A stretch of 5,841 bases of DNA from Desulfoprunum sp. Its GTDB lineage: Bacteria > Desulfobacterota > Desulfobulbia > Desulfobulbales > Desulfocapsaceae. Positions 1 through 4,801 of the stretch are shown here, piece after piece. Position numbers and translations under genes: made by a program. The notes beneath the pieces were generated by a model, which worked only from the letters and a program-made list of their open reading frames with translations, was not told where the DNA came from and did no database searches. The stretch lies in NCBI GenBank assembly GCA_030696435.1, contig JAUYSF010000207.1:1-5841 (forward strand), read 5' to 3'. Position 1 is the first letter of the stretch, and each line of letters begins with the position of its first letter.

Positions 1-1
1 G

Positions 2-544
2 GCATGTACTGGATTACATGGGGCCAATAGACTGGCAAGTAACTCGTTACTTGAGGCAGTAGTGTACGCTGAAAGATCGTATACATACTGCAAAAAGAGA
101 TGGTCAATCATTGAAAAAAAACGGCATCCTCCTTATGACCCATGGAAAGCAGGAACTGCACAAATGCTTGACGAGGAAATCCTTATAAACCATAATTGGG
201 ACCAGATCAGGAGAATAATGTGGAACTATGTGGGGATTGTGCGGAGGGAAAAGAGGTTGCTGTTGGCACAACAAAGAATACTTGAAATTCAATTGGAAAT
301 AGAACAGCATTATCGGGATTATTATGTGACAACGAATATGGTGGAGTTGAGAAATATTGCCCAAGTGGCTGCTCTAATAATTTCTGCATCTTTACAAAGA
401 AAGGAATCACGCGGATTACATTACGTTCTTGACTATCCAGAGCAAAGTGAAGCATGGAGGAAGTGGAATATCTTTAAAAGGAAAAAATCTGGAAATAAAG
501 GAATTTTGGGAATGGCACTCAGGTCTAAACAATTGCTTTTTTAA
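2..544 (+). CDS. nadB: L-aspartate oxidase NadB, C-terminal part (5' end outside window)
   Basis: NadB is the FAD enzyme that oxidises L-aspartate to iminoaspartate, which NadA condenses with dihydroxyacetone phosphate to quinolinate in de novo NAD synthesis; it is cytosolic. The frame is open from the window edge. The first visible residues contain the family signature TGLHGANRLASNSLLE, whose Arg corresponds to the substrate-binding Arg386 of the E. coli enzyme. A GTG at 62 lies inside this conserved block, so it is not the start. The C-terminal helical domain follows: NHNWDQIRRIMWNYVGIVRR, then RNIAQVAALI and RKESRGLHYVLDYPE, all characteristic of NadB rather than of the related succinate dehydrogenase or fumarate reductase flavoproteins. 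About 180 codons are present of a usual 520-540, so the FAD domain is off the left edge. The last 30 or so residues are basic and poorly conserved. By eye this gene is more AT-rich than those on the right of the window. It converges with the tRNA operon. Confidence 0.93.
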   Translation, partial: ACTGLHGANRLASNSLLEAVVYAERSYTYCKKRWSIIEKKRHPPYDPWKAGTAQMLDEEILINHNWDQIRRIMWNYVGIVRREKRLLLAQQRILEIQLEIEQHYRDYYVTTNMVELRNIAQVAALIISASLQRKESRGLHYVLDYPEQSEAWRKWNIFKRKKSGNKGILGMALRSKQLLF

Positions 545-678
545 TCCACAATATTTATTTTAGTATGCTCGATAGTGAAACGTAATTCTTTTGACGAAGA
601 ACTTTTTCGCATGTTTTTCAGGTGTAATCAAATCATGTGATTCGTGGTGAATAAGATAATTTTTAAAGGGTGATTTTG
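545..678. other. AT-rich spacer after nadB, nothing firmly identified
   Basis: No gene is seen on either strand here. A short imperfect stem around 593-606 (CGAA...TTCG) precedes T-rich DNA and could be a weak nadB terminator, but it is too short to call. A GATAAT hexamer at 655-660 sits where a -10 box for the small ORF at 679 might lie, without a convincing -35 partner. Confidence 0.4.
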
Positions 679-816
679 ATGATCAAGATTATTTTCGCGA
701 TACGAATATGTCGTAAAGCAGAAATTCAGGCAGTGATTGATGGAAGATCTGAGACAACATATTTAACCGCTTGCCGGGATGCGAGTGGCAAGCGGGTGCT
801 GCAGAAGGTAAGTTAA
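679..816 (+). CDS. possible small protein, 45 aa, unrecognised
   Basis: An ATG at 679 opens a 45-codon frame ending at TAA 814-816. It is preceded by AAAGGG at 665-670, eight bases upstream, which is a fair Shine-Dalgarno sequence. The frame is closed upstream by a TAA at 664-666, so this is not the tail of a longer gene. The product begins MIKIIFAIRICRKAE and continues with a polar, mixed-charge half ending LQKVS. It has an Ile-rich start but no convincing signal peptide or membrane helix. I recognise no family. It could be a genuine small gene, a remnant of a degraded gene or a chance ORF. Its stop codon lies in the repeat TTAACAGGC, which recurs in the terminator hairpin downstream. Confidence 0.3.
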   Translation: MIKIIFAIRICRKAEIQAVIDGRSETTYLTACRDASGKRVLQKVS

Positions 817-842
817 CAGGCGTGCTTGAAATAGTAGTATAG

Positions 843-889
843 AAAAAAAGTAAAGCCTGTTAATAGATTAACTCTATTAACAGGCTTTA
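843..889 (-). terminator. Rho-independent terminator of the tRNA-Lys/tRNA-Glu operon
   Basis: Arms 851-867 and 873-889 are perfectly complementary (17 bp) around a 5-base loop. Read on the minus strand, the stem is followed almost at once by seven T residues (complement of the A run 843-849), the classic intrinsic terminator layout. It starts 5 bases beyond the CCA end of tRNA-Glu. On the plus strand the stem is followed only by a weaker T-rich stretch, so it may also stop transcripts from nadB but less efficiently. Confidence 0.9.
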
Positions 890-893
890 TATT

Positions 894-971
894 TGGCGTC
901 CCCAACCGGATTTGAACCGGTGTTGCCGGCGTGAAAGGCCGGTGTCCTGGACCTGACTAGACGATGGGGAC
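894..971 (-). tRNA. tRNA-Glu(TTC)
   Basis: The reverse complement folds as a 78-nt cloverleaf. The acceptor stem is GTCCCCA/TGGGGAC, the anticodon stem CCGGC/GCCGG encloses loop CTTTCAC with anticodon TTC, and the T stem ACCGG/CCGGT encloses TTCAAAT. Discriminator G and the CCA end are encoded. It closely resembles bacterial tRNA-Glu, with a D loop about two bases longer than in E. coli. It reads GAA and GAG, and Glu-tRNA-Glu would also be the precursor of heme by the C5 pathway if the organism uses it. It is the second gene of a two-tRNA operon, 11 bases after tRNA-Lys. Confidence 0.97.
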
Positions 972-982
972 CTATTGCTGCT

Positions 983-1058
983 TGGTGGGTCGTGCGCGAC
1001 TTGAACGCGCGACTCTCTGCTTAAAAGGCAGATACTCTACCGACTGAGTTAACGACCC
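983..1058 (-). tRNA. tRNA-Lys(TTT)
   Basis: The reverse complement is a standard 76-nt tRNA. The acceptor stem is GGGTCGT/ACGACCC, the D arm is ACTC/GAGT, the anticodon stem TCTGC/GCAGA encloses CTTTTAA with anticodon TTT, and the T stem GCGCG/CGCGC encloses TTCAAGT. Discriminator A and CCA are encoded. Acceptor stem and T loop resemble E. coli tRNA-Lys. It is the first gene of the operon, about 7 bases after the predicted transcription start. Confidence 0.97.
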
Positions 1059-1071
1059 TGCAAAGTCTGGC

Positions 1072-1100
1072 TTTATACAAAGTCATTTGCCTTGTGTCAA
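1072..1100 (-). promoter_or_regulatory. sigma-70 promoter of the tRNA-Lys/tRNA-Glu operon
   Basis: On the minus strand, a perfect -35 TTGACA (complement of 1095-1100) is followed by exactly 17 bases and the -10 box TATAAA (complement of 1072-1077, five of six consensus bases). Transcription should start near 1065, leaving a leader of about 7 bases before tRNA-Lys. This strength is expected for stable RNA genes. Confidence 0.88.
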
Positions 1101-1201
1101 TAGAAAAATTCCTTTCGTTTCATACCATCTCGAAAACACGTGGTCAAGTTGTTTAGTCTAACAGTTATAATTAATTAGCTTTGCCTCAGGGTTTCCTGAT
1201 T

Positions 1202-1215
1202 TTGATTAATATCAA
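1202..1215. promoter_or_regulatory. perfect FNR-type binding site (TTGAT-N4-ATCAA)
   Basis: The bases read TTGAT TAAT ATCAA, an exact match to the consensus bound by FNR, ANR and DNR regulators of the CRP/FNR family. The symmetry extends one more pair (T1201/A1216). The site is centred at 1208.5, about 68 bases before the start predicted for the promoter at 1242-1270, within the range used by class I activators. Who binds it, and whether anyone does, is inference. The same bases could form an RNA hairpin if transcribed. Confidence 0.5.
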
Positions 1216-1241
1216 AGTCCCTTTTCACTAAGGAAAAAATA

Positions 1242-1270
1242 TTGTCGCCTCTATACAGTAATGCTATACA
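1242..1270 (+). promoter_or_regulatory. candidate sigma-70 promoter for the rdgC-like/gatB/radC/hemW operon
   Basis: TTGTCG at 1242-1247, a 17-base spacer and TATACA at 1265-1270 make a reasonable promoter with an expected start near 1277. That leaves a leader of about 70 bases to the small ORF at 1346 and about 134 bases to the first large gene. CTATACA occurs twice (1251-1257 and 1264-1270). This is the best candidate I see by eye in the region; alternatives are weaker. Confidence 0.45.
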
Positions 1271-1345
1271 CAAGGGTGTAATATACCATCACTTCACTAC
1301 ACGAACTTTTCGTACCGATTTGCGGGTTGCAGGAATTCTTAAGAA

Positions 1346-1411
1346 ATGAGGAGACCTGTGCTGTGCCATATTGGCAAATTATTAAGATACATCAGAGAGA
1401 ATGGTAAATAA
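1346..1411 (+). CDS. possible 21-aa leader peptide overlapping the next start
   Basis: An ATG at 1346 starts 21 codons beginning MRRPVLCHIG and ending in a basic RENGK tail. A GTG at 1358 in the same frame, preceded by GAGGAG at 1348-1353, is an alternative start giving 17 codons, though that spacing of 4 bases is short. The stop TAA (1409-1411) shares one base with the ATG of the next gene in a TAATG arrangement. The next gene has only a poor purine-rich ribosome site, so translation may be coupled. I recognise no homologue, and the ORF could be fortuitous. Confidence 0.35.
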   Translation: MRRPVLCHIGKLLRYIRENGK

Positions 1412-2016
1412 TGGGATTTGTAAAGGGTTCTGCCAGTTTTGTGCGGTTTAGCGTTGAGGGTGACCTTCCAAACACACCTCTTGAGTTTATCGCTGATAGA
1501 GTTGCCTCATTTTCGTTCCGGGATATAGATGAAACCTTTGATGAGTATTCCATCGGTTGGGTGTCTGTTCTCAACATGTTCGATGCAAAGTTTCAGTATG
1601 CCTCATATATATGTGGTGACTATGTTACATTGTCGGTCCGGATGGATGAACGGAAGGTATCATCTGCCATTCTAAAAAAAGTGGTTCAGAAAGAAGAGGA
1701 GCGGATTAAAAAAGAACGGCAGATTCCAAAAATCGGCAGAAGCCTCAAGGTAGAGATAAAAGAGAGGGTTCATACTGAGCTGATGCGAAAGGCTGTGCCT
1801 CTGCCCTCTGTCTATGATTTATGCTGGAATCTCTCAGATTCCACCCTGCTTTTTTTCACAACAAACAAAAAGGCTCATGCTGTTCTCGAGGACTTATTTA
1901 AAGACAGTTTCGGACTGCTCATACGGCAGCAGATTCCGTATGTCACGGGGGAACAGTTGCTGGGTGATGACCAGATTGGCAAACTGGCTTCGATATCACC
2001 GATTGTATTCATCTGA
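1411..2016 (+). CDS. rdgC: RdgC-like protein, N-terminal half (201 aa)
   Basis: This looks like the first half of RdgC, which in E. coli forms a ring-shaped dimer on double-stranded DNA and restrains RecA filament formation. Matching elements in order are: a beta-rich start with GFVKGSASFVRF; S-I-G-W-V-S-V at about residues 47-53, where E. coli RdgC has GWVPP; DERKVSSAILKKVVQ at about 79-93, matching the EEKILPSPVIKQALE segment; a charged helix, 94-130; and CWNLSDSTLLFFTTNKKAHAVLEDLFKDSF at 138-167 (in two blocks), matching the region ending in a double-Lys helix. Full RdgC is about 300 residues; this ORF stops at 201, at what looks like a domain boundary, and is ended by three consecutive in-frame stops (TGA TAA TAA, 2014-2022). 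The back half is encoded by the next gene. ATG 1411 is the first start after an upstream stop. Assignment rests on remembered alignment and is moderately sure. Confidence 0.68.
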   Translation: MGFVKGSASFVRFSVEGDLPNTPLEFIADRVASFSFRDIDETFDEYSIGWVSVLNMFDAKFQYASYICGDYVTLSVRMDERKVSSAILKKVVQKEEERIKKERQIPKIGRSLKVEIKERVHTELMRKAVPLPSVYDLCWNLSDSTLLFFTTNKKAHAVLEDLFKDSFGLLIRQQIPYVTGEQLLGDDQIGKLASISPIVFI

Positions 2017-2042
2017 TAATAAAGCACCATAATGACTGCTCG

Positions 2043-2047
2043 TGAGG
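2043..2047 (+). promoter_or_regulatory. ribosome binding site fixing the TTG start at 2055
   Basis: TGAGG lies 7 bases before TTG 2055. An in-frame TAA at 2049-2051 excludes any earlier start, so this site and the TTG together show that the downstream gene is independently initiated. Confidence 0.6.
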
Positions 2048-2054
2048 TTAAAAA

Positions 2055-2603
2055 TTGGATCTTGTAGATTTAATAGCTGAAAAGCGATTCGTTGGACAGG
2101 AATTTCTTACATGGTTGTGGTGGAAAAGTGAGGAACGAGGAGGCAGTATTGAAATTCTTGGCTATGGTGACATTGCTGTAGCTTTTGAAAAGCATATGCT
2201 ACTTGAATATGGTGAGGGTGAGTCGAGTGAAAAACTCATCTGTAGTGGCCTGCAAACTGAGCTGCAAGAGGCTCGAACGGGCCTGCAGGTTGGGAAAAAA
2301 CTTGAGCAGGCAAGGATAAAAATCTCAAAAGGCGATCAGGAGTATAATTTTACGCTAGCAGCGGGCTTGATGGAATTTAGAAATGTGAAACTCCCCAAAA
2401 CTGCAGGTACTGAAACAGAAGAAATCGCCAGCCCTGAAGAAGTGGAAGGAATGATCCTCGAGAGAATTTTTCTTTTTGAAGAACTTATTAAAACAGTCAA
2501 TGAGCTTTTCCGTATGTTTCTTGAAATCAGAACGGGAAATCAGTGGGATGAGGAATTGCAGCGTGTTCGGGCATGGGTTGCCAAAGCAACTCCGAGTGTT
2601 TAA
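2055..2603 (+). CDS. RdgC C-terminal-half-like protein (182 aa)
   Basis: The protein appears to correspond to the second half of Rdg[17 protein letters not shown] at residues 12-27 sits where E. coli RdgC has its LTEWVRSG element. A segment with [12 protein letters not shown] then [13 protein letters not shown] (about 62-91) matches the RdgC stretch with a Gly-Lys before an amphipathic strand. [18 protein letters not shown] (98-115) matches its FVMCDDGSLKRLKF region, and a closing helix (about 128-157, [19 protein letters not shown]) matches the C-terminal helix. The start is TTG 2055 with a good ribosome site. The gene lies 38 bases after the N-half gene in a different frame, so frameshifting cannot join them: the first frame closes at 2016 and this one opens only after 2051. 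The two products may assemble as a heteromer. The family link is inference from pattern, less secure than for the N half. A short gap of 25 bases leads to gatB. Confidence 0.58.
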   Translation: MDLVDLIAEKRFVGQEFLTWLWWKSEERGGSIEILGYGDIAVAFEKHMLLEYGEGESSEKLICSGLQTELQEARTGLQVGKKLEQARIKISKGDQEYNFTLAAGLMEFRNVKLPKTAGTETEEIASPEEVEGMILERIFLFEELIKTVNELFRMFLEIRTGNQWDEELQRVRAWVAKATPSV

Positions 2604-2628
2604 AAAAATATTGAAATCTGGTTTGAAT

Positions 2629-4056
2629 ATGGAGTTTGAAACTGTAATTGGGTTGGAAATTCATGCCCAACTGAAGACTGCGTCAAAAATCTTCTGTGGT
2701 TGTTCCACGGCTTTTGGGGCGCCTCCCAATACGCATACTTGCCCAGTTTGTCTGGGAATGCCCGGGGTGTTGCCGGTTCTCAACAAGAAGGTTGTTGAAT
2801 TTGCCATAAAGATGGGTTTGGCGACAGGATCAACAATTAATCGCTACAACCAGTTTGCCAGGAAAAATTATTTTTATCCTGATCTTCCAAAAGGTTATCA
2901 GACATCCCAGTTTGATCTACCTATCGTCGAGCACGGCAAGGTTGAAATTGAGGTAGATGGAAAAACAAGAGAGATCGGGATCACTCGGATGCATATGGAG
3001 GAGGATGCAGGAAAGTTGATCCATGCTGAACATGATTCCTGCTCGTATGTTGATTTGAACCGGACTGGCACTCCTCTTTTGGAAATCGTTTCCGAGCCTG
3101 ACCTGCGTTCCCCTCAGGAAGCATACGCTTATCTCAAAAAGATCCATGCCATTCTCCGCTACCTGGACATCTGTGATGGTAACATGCAGGAGGGAAGTTT
3201 CCGCTGTGATGCCAACATTTCTCTACGTCCCGTTGGGCAGAGTACGTTAGGAACCAGGACCGAGCTGAAGAATATGAATTCATTTCGGAATGTTCAGGAT
3301 GCATTGGAGTATGAGGTGCGTAGACAGCGCGATCTCCTTCTTGATGGCCAAAAGGTGGTGCAGCAGACCCTTCTCTGGGATCCCGATACAAATAGGACAG
3401 AACCTATGCGGGGGAAAGAAGACGCGCACGATTATCGATATTTCCCCTGCCCTGATCTGGTGCCTGTCGAAATAAATTCAGAATGGATCGAAGAGATTCG
3501 AGCGACTTTGCCTGAATTGCCTGATGCCAGAAAAAATCGATTTGTTACAGAATATCGATTGCCGGAATATGACGCTGCAATCTTGACGGGAGATAAGCTT
3601 CTTGCAGAGTATTTTGAGGAAGCCGCAAAAGGAGGCGTGGAGCCCAAGAAAATCTCTAATTGGATCATGACGGAGCTTATGCGTGGACTCAAAGGAGATG
3701 ATATCGGGAACTGCCGAGTTGCTCCGCAGCAGCTCGGCAACCTCCTTCTTCTCGTAGAAAAAGGAGTCATAAGTGGCAAAATCGCCAAAGCTGTCTTTCA
3801 GGATATGCTTGAATCAGGCCATGATCCCGAGCAGATCGTACAGGAGAAAAACCTTGTGCAGGTCTCCGACGAACATGAAATCATGAAGGTTATTGAAGAG
3901 ATATTGGCAGCCCATCCCGCACAGGTCCAGGAGTTCCGAGGCGGCAAGGAAAAATTGATGGGATTTTTTGTCGGGCAACTTATGCAAAGGATGAAAGGCA
4001 AGGCAAATCCGGCTATGGCCAACGATCTTTTCCAAAAGGCCATTTTGGGTGGGTAA
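2629..4056 (+). CDS. gatB: Asp-tRNA(Asn)/Glu-tRNA(Gln) amidotransferase subunit B
   Basis: GatB is the tRNA-binding and kinase subunit of GatCAB. It phosphorylates the side chain of Glu mischarged on tRNA-Gln (or Asp on tRNA-Asn) and amidates it with ammonia channelled from GatA. The protein starts [17 protein letters not shown], the canonical GatB N-terminus, and is 475 residues, the normal length. A longer frame back to ATG 2476 overlaps the previous gene and adds 51 unrelated residues, so ATG 2629 is preferred; its ribosome site is poor, and in-frame TTG codons at 2611 and 2623 are alternatives. Cys23, Cys25, Cys38 and Cys41 (C-x-C, C-P-V-C) form the zinc-type knuckle found in many GatB proteins. 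HMEEDAGK at 122-129 belongs to the catalytic cradle. Also visible are [26 protein letters not shown] and [10 protein letters not shown], followed by a YqeY-like tail with SNWIMTEL and [12 protein letters not shown]. gatC and gatA are not in the window. Confidence 0.97.
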   Translation: MEFETVIGLEIHAQLKTASKIFCGCSTAFGAPPNTHTCPVCLGMPGVLPVLNKKVVEFAIKMGLATGSTINRYNQFARKNYFYPDLPKGYQTSQFDLPIVEHGKVEIEVDGKTREIGITRMHMEEDAGKLIHAEHDSCSYVDLNRTGTPLLEIVSEPDLRSPQEAYAYLKKIHAILRYLDICDGNMQEGSFRCDANISLRPVGQSTLGTRTELKNMNSFRNVQDALEYEVRRQRDLLLDGQKVVQQTLLWDPDTNRTEPMRGKEDAHDYRYFPCPDLVPVEINSEWIEEIRATLPELPDARKNRFVTEYRLPEYDAAILTGDKLLAEYFEEAAKGGVEPKKISNWIMTELMRGLKGDDIGNCRVAPQQLGNLLLLVEKGVISGKIAKAVFQDMLESGHDPEQIVQEKNLVQVSDEHEIMKVIEEILAAHPAQVQEFRGGKEKLMGFFVGQLMQRMKGKANPAMANDLFQKAILGG

Positions 4057-4061
4057 GGCAG

Positions 4062-4793
4062 TTGGATAAGGAGCAATGGCAACAGAAAGGTGAAGGACAC
4101 CGTGGGCGTTTACGGGATCGGTTTTTGGAAAAAGGGCTGGATGGTTTTTCTGATGTCGAGGTGTTGGAACTGCTACTGACCTTTGGCACTCCACGCTCTG
4201 ATTGCAAAGAGCCGGCCCGTCAACTTCTGTCCACCTTTGGCACATTGGCAGCTGTACTTGAGGCACCGATTAAAAGTCTACAGGAGGTCCAAGGTGTTGG
4301 GCCGAAAAACAGTTTCGCTCTGCATTTTGTGCAGTCCGTTGCCAGGCGGTATCTTCGCCAACGTCTGCATGGCAAACGTTATCTCCACTCATCCCAAGAA
4401 GTCACCGATTATCTCCAGCATGCGATGCGAGGATTGAAGAAGGAGGTGTTTACAGCCATATTTCTCGATTCCTCACATGCCATTATCGATTCGGAGATCA
4501 TTGCCGAAGGAACCCTCAATGTTAATACGGTTTATCCGCGGGAGCTCATTGCCAAGGCAATGGGGCACCATGCCGCTGCCCTCATCGTTGCCCATAATCA
4601 TCCCTCAGGTTCGCTTCAGCCATCTCCTCAGGATCTCCATCTCACCCGTACCTTATATATGATCTGCTCTTGGATGCAGATCCAGCTTCTTGATCATCTG
4701 ATAATTGGCGAAGGGTTTTTTAGTTTCGCCGATCATGGAATACTGGCCCAAATAAAACAGGACTGCTCCTCAGTTCTTGATTCTCTGCGCTGA
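4062..4793 (+). CDS. radC: RadC family protein (JAB/MPN+ domain)
   Basis: RadC proteins join an N-terminal helix-hairpin-helix region to a JAMM metallo-hydrolase-like domain. Their cellular role is unsettled, and the old DNA-repair assignment in E. coli was not upheld. This one is 243 aa, slightly longer than the typical 220-230. GHRGRLRDRFLEKGLDGFSD and VEVLELLL form the conserved front, and GVGP at 78-81 is the hairpin element. The metal site is complete: Glu149 in EGTLN, then His178 and His180 in HNHPSG (178-183) and Asp191 in PSPQD. The start is TTG 4062, five bases after the gatB stop, with AAGG nearby at rather short spacing; a start is needed here because the conserved front begins about residue 12, and the next ATG in frame is too far in. 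The frame is open further upstream within gatB, but no better start is evident. The tight spacing implies co-transcription and probably coupled translation with gatB. Confidence 0.94.
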   Translation: MDKEQWQQKGEGHRGRLRDRFLEKGLDGFSDVEVLELLLTFGTPRSDCKEPARQLLSTFGTLAAVLEAPIKSLQEVQGVGPKNSFALHFVQSVARRYLRQRLHGKRYLHSSQEVTDYLQHAMRGLKKEVFTAIFLDSSHAIIDSEIIAEGTLNVNTVYPRELIAKAMGHHAAALIVAHNHPSGSLQPSPQDLHLTRTLYMICSWMQIQLLDHLIIGEGFFSFADHGILAQIKQDCSSVLDSLR

Positions 4794-4801
4794 GCGGGTA
4801 G

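Larger units (their letters stand above)
1101..1345. other. control region between the divergent tRNA and rdgC-like transcription units
   Basis: This gene-free stretch separates the minus-strand tRNA operon from the plus-strand operon. It contains an FNR-type palindrome, a candidate promoter, a stray TATAAT at 1166-1171 without a good -35, and the perfect 10-bp palindrome TTCTTAAGAA at 1336-1345. The hexamers TTTCCT (1192-1197) and AGGAAA (1231-1236) form an inverted pair around the FNR-type box. No ORF of note is seen on either strand. Confidence 0.6.

Noticed and set aside
62..544. A separate 160-aa protein starting at GTG 62
   Set aside because: The frame is open to the window edge, and the codons before 62 encode the conserved NadB block TGLHGANRLASNS, so the GTG is internal to nadB.
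894..971. Functional pairing of tRNA-Glu with the nearby gatB
   Set aside because: GatCAB acts on Glu attached to tRNA-Gln, not on tRNA-Glu, and the two genes are on opposite strands in different transcription units; proximity looks accidental.
894..1058. tRNA genes as a phage or island attachment site
   Set aside because: No integrase, no repeated tRNA 3' end and no foreign-looking gene is present in the window.
1166..1171. Consensus TATAAT as the -10 box of the operon
   Set aside because: No acceptable -35 hexamer lies 16-19 bases upstream, and the region is AT-rich enough to produce this by chance.
2010..2060. Programmed frameshift joining the two RdgC halves
   Set aside because: The two frames do not overlap: the first closes at 2016 and the second is blocked by a TAA at 2049-2051, and no slippery sequence is seen.
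2476..2628. A 51-residue N-terminal extension of GatB from ATG 2476
   Set aside because: It overlaps the preceding gene, resembles nothing in GatB, and the canonical N-terminus begins exactly at ATG 2629.
3814..4266. A 150-aa minus-strand ORF across the gatB-radC junction, and a 118-aa one at 3432-3788
   Set aside because: Both lie opposite well-conserved genes, have odd composition and no recognisable motif; they are antisense shadows.
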